From Capsicum annuum (taxonomy: Eukaryota > Streptophyta > Magnoliopsida > Solanales > Solanaceae): a DNA stretch of 64,000 bases. Under the pieces are notes generated by a model. The model ran no database searches. It saw only the letters and a list, made by a program, of their open reading frames with translations, and was not told the origin of the DNA. Within the stretch, counting starts at the first letter, position 1. The number at the start of each line of letters is the position of its first letter. The position numbers and the translations under genes are program-made. Where the stretch lies: the NCBI RefSeq assembly GCF_002878395.1, contig NC_061120.1, forward strand, positions 95,098,521 to 95,162,520. The letters run 5' to 3'. Of the stretch, positions 44,686 through 55,537 are shown piece after piece.

Positions 44686-47537
44686 TGCCACAACCCAAAA
44701 ATCAAGGGTTATGATGGCACTTATCGCGGTAAGCCTTGACAAGTAAGTCTATAACCCAAACTGATATAAAATGAAAGATATACCAAAACTCAAGGCAAGA
44801 CCCTTAGAACGGAGTCAAACCACAAATATATATGGAAAAAGTGGAAACATAATCAAGATACCAAACCAAATTCCAGAACTTGGTGTCAAAGTTTAAGACT
44901 CATAACACAATTCAAAGTCAAAATATACATAGATATCCAAAAAAGAACCAACTCTGTCTATGAATATAATAAGACATATTCTAGATAAGAAAAGGTAGTG
45001 GTCAACTCTGGATGCATAGATCAACCTACATCGAATAGACTCCAAATGCCACTTGAATTAGCTATTCGTGTGGAGCACTCATACCTAGATTTGCACCGAA
45101 AGGGCGGAGTAGGGATGAGTACGGTCCACTTATACTTTGTAGGTATCATAGGCCAACTAAGTAAAGTAGAAAGTAAAGAATATAAACACAAACTATGGGC
45201 ATGTCAGCTGCAATTAGAAAATGTTCCAAACGGTATCCCAGACCACCTCTACTAATAGTTCTATTATATACACATATAACAACAATGGGTAGAGGAAATA
45301 AGAACAAGTGTACACATACTCAGAATACAAGTACAAGAAGATAGAGTAAATAGACAAATATCAAGTCATAAAAAGAAATCCAATCACAAAACAAGCACAA
45401 CATATGGAATACAATAAAAAAGAAGATAATGAGGATGACAATGATGTACGAGGTCATCACATAATCTTTGAATATACTTACCAAGACATAGGACTCATAA
45501 GAGGTTCGTCAACCCATACCTACCGGACTCAGCTACAGATGTAGGACTCATGAAGGGTTCGTCAACCCGTATACAATCAATATCCAATTTCAATAGACAT
45601 GATTCCTCGCTGGCACATCCCTCGAAGAGGGTCTATGAAATTAAATATCTAATACCAATATCCATAATTTCTCTCTGGCACATCCCTCGGAGAGGGTCTA
45701 CAATGATGTCACAAGCTAGTATTTCCAATGTTCCCAGTATTTCTAGTGTTTTCAGTATTTTCACAGTGGTACCACTATTTCATGATCACATATATTACAT
45801 AAAACACAAATCAAGCACAATATGCAATAACAGCAGGTGTATAAAGTATAAGATATAATGAGAATGATAATGCAATGCTCACAACTAACCAAAATAAGAA
45901 TAACCAATATCCAATCGATATATACCAACCATGTGAGCTAAGAATCCACTCAAATCCATCAAACATTCATGATCCAGTATAATCCATAACCATCAAGTTG
46001 AACATGCAAGAAAAATATCATTGATACCACATAATTCCCAAAATCTAGGCTTTTCCACTAAAAAAAGTGTAACCAAAAATACATATATTAGTACCAGGTC
46101 AACAACAACATATTAGACTCCACATGATCACACATAGCAATTAATATCTCAAACAACCCAATATTATACACATAGGTCTCCACACTAGCACATAAATCAC
46201 CTAAACATATTTTTCATGATGCAATTCCATACCCATAGCATAAATTTATATTATTACTACCTACTTAACCCAATATGAAGAAAGTTAATTCATAACCTAC
46301 CTTGAATGTTAAAAACCAAACCAAAGAACCTTCTAAGCAGAGCTTTTCCCTCACGAATGGATTCGAAATCAACTAAAATATATAAATACAGAATCTATGC
46401 ATAAAAAAAAATCAATGATATTCATATTACCTATTTTTTAGTGGAATAAAAAATGAACCTCCGAATCAGGTTTTTAAAAAAGAAGGGTAAAATTAAAATT
46501 TTAGTCCAAAAATAAATTTTTTAATATTAAAGGAACTTATAGGAGAAAACCCAAGTAAAAATAGAGTGAACTTGGGGGTTTGAATTGAATAAATCATAAT
46601 TTGGGACTTTCAAACCAAAACCCCCAAATTTTACCTTTAAATCTATATTTAAATAAGAATTAAATGATAGAATCAAAGAAAAGTAGTTGAAATACGAGTT
46701 TTAGAGCTTACCCAAGTTTAAAAATGAAAGAAAATAACCAAAAACTTGATTCCCAAGCTCCAAGTCTCGAAAATGGTGAAAAAAATTAAGAAAAAAAGAT
46801 TACTTATACCCAGGTGTCACTAAAGCGGTCAAGTAAGGCTTTAGCGGTACCCGCTTAGCGTGCTAGTCCGCTAAAACGGGCAAGGGCTACTTTAGCGCCT
46901 TCCGCTAAAGTGAATTAGGGATACTAAAGTGCCCTTGCCCAGCTAGTAGCTAGCTGCTAAAGCAACCAAATGGAGTTTTAGTGCACGCCGCTAAAGCGGA
47001 CAAAGTGGTGCTTTAGCTGCTGCACCAGCTGTGGAGACTTGAAATTCTAAGTCTCCACAGACCTCTAAGAATTTATTTGAAGTCCCAAGTATGCAAAAAA
47101 ACTATGCTATTCTACTAAATTTGATGCTCCAAACTCAATGGAGATATTAGATTTTCAAAAAAAATATTGTTTACAAAAAATTAACACCTCAGACCTATTT
47201 TTACCACTTTTCAAACAGAGGATCGAAATGAGATATAAAAGTCGTAAAGTCACACCAATCATTATACCAACCTAAAATAAATGTTCTAGATTTGTTTGTA
47301 TAGTCCGTTTTTTTATATGACACACAGATCAATAAATATTGATCAAAATCAACTATAAGACTTTTTAAGCCACCAAAAAATTGCAAACTCGCATAAATTA
47401 CATCAAAATACATTGGAAGCGTGCAAAGCATACCAACACTCCGAAAATACTATAATGCAACTATGAAAAAGGGTAAAATTATCAAATCATACTGAAATAA
47501 ATATTTCACACAAATCACCAAAAGTCAGGTCATTACA
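44686..47537 (-). repeat. Element G 3' LTR (2852 bp)
   Basis: On plus: TGCCACAACCCAAAAATC to ...GTCAGGTCATTACA. Aligns by eye end to end with 60910-63727 (for example GGTGTCAAAGTTTAAG/GGTGTCATAGTGTAAG and the block with CTTTTCAAACAGAGGAT at 47205 and 63400). It contains small open frames, none conserved between the copies. Confidence 0.92.
46805..47030. repeat. GCTAAAGCGG/CCGCTTTAGC word cluster in element G 3' LTR
   Basis: CACTAAAGCGGTC, GCTTTAGCGGTAC, CCGCTTAGCG, GTCCGCTAAAACGGG, CTTTAGCGCCTTCCGC, GCCGCTAAAGCGGAC and more, about ten copies in 225 bases. The exact 12-base palindrome pair is CCGCTAAAGCGG / CCGCTTTAGCGG. On minus, a TATA-like TATAAG (46803-46808) follows directly. Confidence 0.88.
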
Positions 47538-48075
47538 TCATCCACCAGTATGAATCTAGTTTGTCCTCAAAGAAAGGACAATAAAAATACCTGAATTTGT
47601 AAATATTAGGGATAACTACTATGTATATCAAGCTCAACCTCTTAAGTATCCTCATCTATAGGGTGATGCCTCCACTGTACCTTAACTATAAGAATAACTC
47701 TAGAAATCAACCATCTAATATCCCTACTAGAATGGAAATAGGCTACTCAATAAAAGACAACGCTCATCTAACTGGACTGAATCTTAGCAAATGACATGAG
47801 ACTCATCTAAAATGTAACCCCGAAGCATGAAAACATGATAAAATAGATAAAAATTTGATAAATTTGGGGGTAAGGACAACTAATAAGCCACATTACTAAT
47901 AGTTTAAAGAATCTCAAATGGATCAATATATCTGGGGATAACCTTGACCTCTTTCCAAACCTCATCATGTCCTTCATGGGATACACACGAATAAATACTC
48001 AGTCACTAATGCTAAATCTCAAGGCACAAAGTCTATGATCGGCATAGCACTTCTTCTACTCTGAGCCACTCTAAG
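47538..48075 (-). pseudogene. Element G integrase C-terminal region with chromodomain-like tail
   Basis: On minus from 48075: KKCYADHRL, LRFSISDxVFIRVYPMKDMM (the motif VYLRVSPMKG is usual), LSPRYIDPFEIL in the GPY/F domain after a frameshift, then further down VILIVKVQWRHHPIDEDT and EVELDI, which fits the chromodomain-like end VKVLWRHRPVEEATWE of chromoviruses. The upstream core is absent because H starts at 48076. Several stops. Confidence 0.78.
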
Positions 48076-50456
48076 TAAAATACCCTGGGTTTTGACCCTT
48101 ATAAAATTTCTCAGTTTTTGGATTTTGGACATCATACGACTTGGGGTACTTCTCATATGATGGGGTATGTTTTGGTTGGTCTTAGTCGTATGGTAACCAG
48201 TGTGGGTTGGTTGGTTTTTGTCCAAGGTATGGTTGGAACAAATGAGTCGTATGTTAGGGTACTAATGGTAAGGTGTCAATCGTATGTTTTTCTAAGTTTA
48301 GTCTAGGTGATTCTATTCAGCCTAAGGTACTATTTCATGGTACTAATCATATGGTTGGGTATGGTTTGTCTTGGGTGGTCGTATGTTGGATAGTGTTAGG
48401 GTCCATGGAGAAGCCTATGTTACAAGATAAAGGTACCACTCGTACCTTAGGGTATGGTCTAGGTGGGGTGGACGTACCATCCTGCGAGAATTTTAAGCAG
48501 TTTAAGTTTGGGGATAATATGGACATTTCCCTCTTAACCTATTATGACCCCCATAACATAAAGCACCCTTTTGGGCTTCATAACCTATTTTCAATCAATC
48601 AAACTCTCTTAAACACTCTCAAATTATGCCAGGGCTCTTGGATTAAGGAAGGTTAAGGATACTTTCAAGGTGGACAATTTGGGACTTACAAAGGTGATTT
48701 CTCTCTGTTATCTTCATAATCCAATGCATGTACTCCTCTCTTATTGTTAGTTCAAATAAAAGGCAAGTTTTAGGAATTGTTGTTATGGCATAAATATTGT
48801 ATGGTTTTGGTTTTTCAGATGATTGTTGGGAGTTTTGGTTACAATGGTTGGCTATGGTTTTCCTATGTCTTTTACTTATGGTTTTCATATTATTATGGTG
48901 GCTTGAACATTTGATTACATGGGAATGGTTAATTGGTACTTGGTTTTGGCTTTGGAAACACTATGCCCCAACTTGTTTAATAAAATGCCTATAGGAATTT
49001 TTTGATTAAATTGTTGGACTTTCACTGAATTATGCATGGTATAACTTAGTAATCGAACCCTAAATTGTATAAATAGTTTGGATTGGTTAAATGGTAAGGT
49101 CTTAGTAGTTATGGTTGGTCTAGTTGAAAGTCTTGTAGTGTACAAAAGAATCCCCTAAGCAAACATAATAATTATTACTTATGGGGTACAAGGGATTTCC
49201 CTAAGTCAACTTAATAATATAATCTATGGGTACATGGGAATCCCTTCTTCTTAAAAAAAATGGCTAAGGACATTGCTTGCAAGATATAGTCAGTATGAAG
49301 ATACCACTACTTATAGCCTTGGTTAATAATAAATGAAATAGTAATTTGGTTATGTGGTAGTGGTTTTAATTGGGCAGTAATGGTGTGGTATGATAGTTAA
49401 TTGTAAAGGTGTGAGTCCAATCGATGGACACTGGAAACCCATATTTGCCAATATGAGGGTTGGTTATGGCGACCATATATGAAACTTATGGGGTAAATGG
49501 GAATCCCCTAAGTATACTTGTACATATGTATCATCGAGAGCAAAGGGTACTCGAGAATTCCCTACTCTTATGATATTTCTAGTTCATGTGGCTATATACA
49601 TCCAGGCCTGTTCAGGGGATTAGACTGGACCCATATAGCCCATGGGTGGATTTAGGATGGTTAAGCTACACATACTTAGGTTAATGGCTTTAAAGGCATG
49701 CTAAACCTAGTTTTCTTTCCCAACATGGTTATACATATATATATATATGGTTATGAATGTATATGGTTGGTTTACTTGGTTTTAAAGGTTGGAATTAATT
49801 TATCCTTATCTTGAGTACATGCTAGCGTTACCCGCTAACCCATCTTCGAGCATTGTATCCCCACGCGACGTAGGAATTAATTGTTTTATTCCTCCTACTT
49901 AGTGATCAGATTTGAGATCAACTTTTGGATTGTAAGGGTGAGTTTCCATATTCTAAAAGGCTTTATTTCATATGATGGATTCCTTTACATACTCTGGTTA
50001 TTTCATAGATATTGGATTTGGCTATGATTGGGAGCATGTCCTAATCAGATATTGTTTTACTTTTAGTTAGAGGCTTTGTGGGACTATTATGGGTTGGTAT
50101 GTGCGGTGTCGGTAGTAGTGTCAGCCTTGGAATTGGTATTGATAGTATGGCTGATACTGTTTGCCTGTATTTATGATTTTTCCATCCTATTATGTTATGG
50201 ACTCGTACTTGGTTATTATTTTGGTTTTGTTATGGTTATTGGTTGGGTATTGGATGGTTAGAATTTCTTGGGTTAGTCAAGGTTATGGACCTATCCCAGA
50301 GTCTGCAATTATACAAAATGCTATCTTGTTATATGTTCGAAATTCATTCGACTTAGGGTATGTGTTTGGTGGTTAGCTTGGGTAACGGGGGTGGTCTATG
50401 ATCCTGGTTGGACTTAGGATGCCTATTACGACAAGGCCCCAATTTGGGTCGTGTCA
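48076..50456 (+). repeat. Element H 5' LTR (2381 bp)
   Basis: Starts TAAAATACCCTGGG (TG changed to TA; the 3' copy starts TGAAATACCCCAGG) and ends GGGTCGTGTCA before the PBS. The first 400 bases hold a cluster of CGTATG/CATACG/CGTACC words (48125-48485). Confidence 0.92.
48125..48485. repeat. CGTATG/CATACG word cluster in element H 5' LTR
   Basis: CATACGACTTGGGGTAC, TAGTCGTATGG, GAGTCGTATGTTAGGG, CAATCGTATG, AATCATATGG, GGTCGTATGTTGG and CACTCGTACC within 360 bases; the same cluster lies at 55590-55905. Confidence 0.85.
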
Positions 50457-50458
50457 AG

Positions 50459-50470
50459 TTGGTATCAGAG
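50459..50470 (+). other. Element H primer binding site, initiator tRNA-Met
   Basis: TTGGTATCAGAG, a perfect match to the common plant PBS for initiator tRNA-Met, two bases after the LTR. Confidence 0.92.
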
Positions 50471-50669
50471 ATTTTAGGTTCATGTTCAATTGGGAGTCCA
50501 TAAAGCTGTGTCGAGTAGAGTCCCTTTTTAAGGTATGTAGTACACCACACTCATAAGATAAAGGCTACAAGGCATTTAGGAATATTTCTCTTTCTTTGTG
50601 TTCTCTTTTCAAGCTTGGAGTATTAGTCCTGGAATCTTCTCTAATCCCTATTTGTTCTCTTTTGAGATC

Positions 50670-51787
50670 ATGCCTCTATGATCTGATATGCACGAAAACT
50701 TCTCTATCCTAACTGAGGACGATGTTGATAGGACATACTCTACTCATGGAATCCATATTCAGTCTAAGGTTCTAGTCCCTAATTTCTCGAGAGCTCCACC
50801 AGTTCCCTTGATTCCTCCTTAGGATGATGTGATGAATGCTGAGTTTTATCAGTCAATTAATATTATTTCTTAATTGGTAGCATCTCAGGTTGAGCATGGT
50901 ACATCTGCTACTTCATCTTCTGCTGCCATAAGGATTGGCCAATTCATAAGGTTGAGTCTCTAACTTTCACTGGCGTTAGGGTGGAAGAGAATTCTCAGGG
51001 TTTTTTGGATGAGGTGGAAAAGATCTTCAGGGTCATGTATTTCACGAATGTGGAAGGGATGAATTTTGTTGCCTATCAGCTAAAGGATGTGACGTACTAA
51101 TAGTACGAGGAATAGGATTAGACAAGGGGTGAGATTGATGAGTCATCTTTATGGGAGACTTTCTCATACTTTTTTGGATCGTTTCTTTTCTCAGGAGTTA
51201 AGGGAAGCAAAAGTGTAGGAATTTGTTAATTTGAAATAGGGGAAGATGTCGGTCAAGGAGTATGCCTTGAAATTTCACCATCTATCTAGGTATGCGCTGG
51301 AAATAATGTCGAATATGAGGGCCAAGATGAGAAAGTTCACTTCAGGACTATCTCATGAGTTGATCTTTAAAGGCAAGACTGCATTGCTGATCAAAGACAT
51401 CGGTATTTTCAGGTTGATTGTTTATATGCAACAAGTGGAGGAGGAAAAAGAAAAGTATGTTGAGGTAGGTAAAAGGCAAGGTAAGAAGTTTAGATTCTCT
51501 GAGTAGAGCGGTGGTCAACAACAAAGTGGTTGGGATAGTGGTAAGTTGACAAAGAAGAAGTGGGGGAGTTTTGGTTCTTACTTCACAGCTAGTTCTCCCT
51601 ATCGAAAGTAGTCGGGAGATAGGCGTTAGCAGGGTGGTGATAACTCCAGGGCACAGGGTGCCCAATTCAAGCTAGTGGGGATCAGTCAGATTTATCATAT
51701 TCTCTTTGTAGGTTCTATGGTCGGTTGCATCGGGGCTTCTGTAATGAAAGGAGGGGCAGGTGCTTCAAATATGGTTAGCCAATATAT
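50670..51787 (+). pseudogene. Element H gag, degenerate
   Basis: Starts at ATG 50670 but has a TGA three codons later. Readable blocks: the N-terminal Pro-rich part, RIGQFIRLSL, FTGVRVEENSQGFLDEVEKI, AYQLKDVTY, then the open stretch 51246-51506 (MSVKEYALKFHHLSRYALEI, MRKFTSGLSHELIF, IVYMQQVEEEKEKY). The zinc knuckle near 51750-51795 is damaged (CFKYG and then LRNC, the middle Cys and His lost). It parallels gag of A. Confidence 0.85.
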
Positions 51788-52470
51788 ATGCTTAGAAATT
51801 GTTCAGTTGATAAAGTTTCTTTGGGAGAAAAAAATATTTTAATTGACTTTTCATCAGCTCCTACACCCAGGGGTGCTGCTCGTGCTTCTGTTTCTGCTTT
51901 TAGTTCTAGCATAAACCGAAATAGGTTATATGTTTTTGTATCTCGATTGGAGTCTAAGACATCGCTTGATGTTGTGACTAGTACATTACAACTCTTTTCT
52001 CATTACATATATTTTTTAGTTGATTCGAGGTCCACTCTCTCTTATATGACCCATTTATGGCTGTGTATTTTGGTTTTAATTCTGAGGTTATTTCAGATCC
52101 TTTTTCTATTATTACCCTGGTAGGTGACTTGGTGGTTGCTAAAAGAGTCTATAGGGGGTGTGTGGTATCTATTAGTAGTAAGGAGACCTTGTTAGATATG
52201 TTTGAATTAGGTATAATGGATTTTGATGTTATTCTAAGGATGAATTGGTTACACTTTGCTATGCATCCTTAGATTATCGGACCCATAAGGTTGTCTTTAA
52301 TTTCCCTAGTAAATCTCTTATTGAATAGGAGGGTGGTTCCCTACCTTCTAGGGGAATTTTATATTAAATCTTAGAGCTCGAAGGTTAATCTCTGAAGAGT
52401 GTCTCTATCATTTGGTTAGGGTTAAAGAGTCTAACTCGGAAGGTCTTTCTTTGCACTCGATTTTGGTGTT
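51788..52470 (+). pseudogene. Element H protease and linker to RT
   Basis: After a linker rich in Ser and Ala, the active-site region reads YFLVDSRSTLSYMTHLW near 52010-52055, where relatives have LLDPGSTLSYVT; the Asp is kept but the Gly is Arg. The frame then shifts, and the C-terminal half reads LVGDLVVAKRVYRGCVVSIS and IMDFDVILRMNWLHFAMHP (52057-52272). The linker to RT (52280-52470) has further stops. Confidence 0.8.
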
Positions 52471-53160
52471 GAATGAGTGTCTTAAGGTACTTCTGGATGA
52501 TCTTCCTTGTGTTCTTTTGTATAGGGAGATTGAGTTTGGTTTTGGACACTCGTCCAATATCTATTCCTCCTTATAGAGTAGCTCTGACTGACTTGAAGAA
52601 ACTCAAGGAGCAACTAAAGGATCTTTTGGATAAGGGTTTTATCCATCCTAGTGTGTTCCCATGGGGTGCACCAGTGTTATTTGTGCATAAAAAAGATCAT
52701 TCCCTTTGGATATGTATTGGCTATCAACAGTTGAATAAGGTGACGGTTAAGAACAAGTGTCCTCTTCCTAGAATAGATTATTTGTTTGATCAGTTGCAAA
52801 GTGCCAATTTTTTTTCAAAGATAGATCTTTGGTCAAGGTATCATCATCTTAAGATTAGGGAGGTGGATATCCCTAAGACGATATTCCATGCCTGGTATGG
52901 GCACTTTGAGTTCTTAGTTATGTCATTTTGTTTGACCAATGCCCTGGCGGTATTCATGGATTTGATGAATAGGGTATTCTATCAGTTTCTGGATCTGTTT
53001 ATCATTGTGTTCATTGATGAATTTTGGTGTACTCTAAGAGTAAGGTGGATTATGCCAATCACCTCCAGGTGGTGTTACAAACCTTGAAAGAGCAGCAATT
53101 TTGTGCCAAATTCTCAAAATATGAATTCTAGTTGAACGCCGTCACTTTTTTGGGTCATAT
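52471..53160 (+). pseudogene. Element H reverse transcriptase
   Basis: Open for 204 codons, 52473-53087: [100 protein letters not shown], then IIVFIDEFW. The catalytic FIDD box reads FIDE followed by a frameshift, so the second catalytic Asp is lost. The YRQLN motif is YQQLN. Confidence 0.88.
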
Positions 53161-53810
53161 TATTTATAGTAAGGGGATCATGGTTGATCTAAAAAAGGTA
53201 TCAGTGGTTACGAAGTGGCCTAGACCCATGAATCGAACCGATATTCAAAGCTTCTTGGATTTGGCCAGGTACTATAGGAGGTTTGTAAAAAGTTTTTCAA
53301 CAACAGCTACCTTATTAACTAAGTTGACTCAGAACAAGGTAAAGTTTTCTTGGTTGGATACTTGTGAGGGTAGTTTCGAGAAGTTGAAGGATAAGCTAAC
53401 TTCGGCTCTAGTTTTGACTTTACCTGAAGGCAAAGAGGGGTTTTTGGTTTATTGTGATGCATACCGGGTAGGACTTGGCCTTGTTTTGATGTAGCATGGT
53501 AAGGTAATTACCTATACATTTAGGCAGTTGAAAGTGCATGAGAGGAATTATCCAACTCATGATCTGGAATTATTATCTGTGGTATTTGCATTAAAATTTT
53601 AGCATCACTATTTGTGTGGAGTGTACGTGGACTTATTCTCGGATCATAAGATTTTACAATATTCGTTCACTTAGAAAGTGCTTAACCTCAAGAAGAGGAG
53701 ATCTTAAGCTTCTTAAAGACTATGGTATGAATCTTCACTACCATCTAGGTAAGGCTTATATTGTTGTTGATGCTCTTAATAGGTTGTCCATTGGGAATTT
53801 AACTCATGTG
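53132..53810 (+). pseudogene. Element H RT-RNase H connection and RNase H
   Basis: Open at 53132-53494: VTFLGHIIYSKGIMVDLKKV, DIQSFLDLARYYRRFVKSF, then LPEGKEGFLVYCDAYRVGLG with the first catalytic Asp. A TAG (53492-53494, CAG in relatives such as A's LMQCG) is followed by [20 protein letters not shown] with Glu and VDLFSDHKILQYSF with Asp. It ends with VVVDALNRLS at about 53790. All catalytic acids are present; the frame is broken. Confidence 0.86.
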
Positions 53811-55180
53811 GATAAGGAGGGGAGAGAGTTGGTGAAGGATATTCACTGCTTAGCTAATCTTGGAGTTTACTTTTTGGACTCCGTAAATGGTGGTGTGTTG
53901 GTACAGGCAGTAGTTCGGTCGTCTCATGGTGCAGAGATCAAGAAAAAACAAATGCTAGATCCTATCTTGATGAAAATCAAGGGTGATGTAGGTGGGAAAA
54001 AAGTAATGGAATTTGAGATCAGTGGTAATAGTACCTTGCGATACCAAGGGAGGTTATGTGTTTTTGACATCGATGGTTTGTAAGAAAGGGTATTGGTCGA
54101 GGTACATGAATCGTGCTACGTTATTCATTCTCGTTCGACAAAAATGTATCATGATCTCAAGGAGATGTATTAATGGAATGGTACGAAGAAGGATGTGGAT
54201 AATTTTGTGGCTAAATATTTGGTGTGTCAACAAGTGAAAGTTAAGCACATGAGTCCTGGAGGCTTGTATCAGGAAATAGAATTGCCTGAATGGAAATGGG
54301 AAGTGATCAACATGGATTTTGTTATCGGTCTTACTCGGTCTTAGAACTAATTTGATTCAACTTAGGTCATCATGGATAGGATTCCAAAGTCAGCTCACTT
54401 CTGTCTAGTGAGGACTAAATTTTTGGCTGAGGATTATGCGAGGTTGTATCTTCATGAGATTGTGAAGTTGTATGGGGTACCTATTTTGATTATGTCTTGT
54501 CGTGGTATGCAGTTTTCATATCACTTTTGGTGGTCATTTCAGAATGGGTTGGGTACTAAGGTTAGTCTGCGTACTGTTTTCCATCCGTAGATGGATAGGC
54601 AAGTAGAAAGGACTATTCAAAAAGTAAAAGATATGCTTTGTGCATATATGATTGATTATGGTAGTAATTGGTTGAGCATCTACATCTTTTGGAGTTTTCT
54701 TTCAACAATAGCTATCATTCTAGCATTAGGATGACCCCTTTGAGGCATTTTATTGTAGGAGGTGTAGATCTCCTATTGGGTGGTTTAAGCTTGGTGAGGT
54801 AGATATGTTTAGCCCAGATTTGGTTTATTAGGCTATGGAGAAGGGAAAGGTAATTCGGGATAGGCTTAAGGCTGCCCAAAGTTGCCAAAAGTCCTATGTG
54901 GATGTAAGGCATAGGTACTTGGAGTTTGATATTGAGGATAGGGTGTTTCTAAAGGTGTATCCCATGAAGGGAGTAATGCGGTTTGGCAAAAAAGGAAAGC
55001 TCAGACCCCGATATGTTGATCCTTATGTCATTTTGAGGAGGGTTGGTAATGTTGCATATGAACTGGAGTCGTTTTCTAGTTTGAGCTTTATTTATTCGGT
55101 ATTCCATGTCTTTATGTTGAGAAAGTGTATAGGTCATCCTTCATCGATTGTTCCTTTGGAAGGATTGGGTATCTAGGATT
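53811..55180 (+). pseudogene. Element H integrase
   Basis: After the linker (53811-54080) the zinc domain reads VEVHESCYVIHSRSTKMYHD and FVAKYLVCQQVK across a frameshift: both His kept, the first Cys replaced by Tyr, the second Cys kept. Core: MDFVIGLTRS (first Asp), IMDRIPKSAHFCLVRTKF, then IMSCRGMQFSYHFW, where the second catalytic Asp (SDRG) is Cys, and QVERTIQ with the Glu. The GPY/F end is open at 54835-55176 (MEKGKVIRDRLKAAQSCQKS, LRPRYVDPYVILRRVGNVAY, YSVFHVFMLRKCI). Confidence 0.87.
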
Positions 55181-55380
55181 CTTTGTCTTATGAAGAGATC
55201 CTGGTTGAGATATTGGATCGGCTGGTTCGTCAGTTGTGGACCAAGGATATAGCTTCAGTAAAGGTCCTATAGTGGAACCACAAGGTGGAAGAAGTTACTT
55301 GGGAAGGGGAAGAGGACTTGATTCCAAGTATCCGTATTTTTTTCTGCTCCGGATATTCGTGTGGAAGGTATGTATTCTTG
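55181..55380 (+). pseudogene. Element H chromodomain-like C-terminal tail
   Basis: SYEEILVEILDRLVRQLWTK, DIASVKVL, a stop, then WNHKVEEVTWEGEEDL. This fits the chromodomain at the end of chromovirus integrases (QVRRLRTKDVASVKVLWRN..VEEATWEAEEDM style). Such domains direct insertion to marked chromatin; that role is from the family, not from this copy. Confidence 0.75.
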
Positions 55381-55526
55381 ATTACATCTTTGTTTTCTAA
55401 CTTGGTTAAATGAAGGTTAATTTTCTTGCATCTTTGTTTTCTAACATAGTTAAAGGTTGGAATAGTTATGTTGGGTGTAATTCGTGCTTGTCCTACCTTG
55501 TCCACTATTTAGGGATGAATAATCTT

Positions 55527-55537
55527 AGTGGAGGGAC
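55527..55537 (+). other. Element H polypurine tract
   Basis: AGTGGAGGGAC directly before the 3' LTR start TGAAATACCCC. Confidence 0.8.

Noticed and set aside
45550..45858. 102-codon plus-strand frame in the LTR of G
   Set aside because: The same region of the partner LTR (about 61770-62060) is not open, so the frame is not conserved.
47201..47431. Minus-strand frame in the 5' part of the G LTR
   Set aside because: LTR sequence; the matching stretch of the other LTR copy is interrupted.
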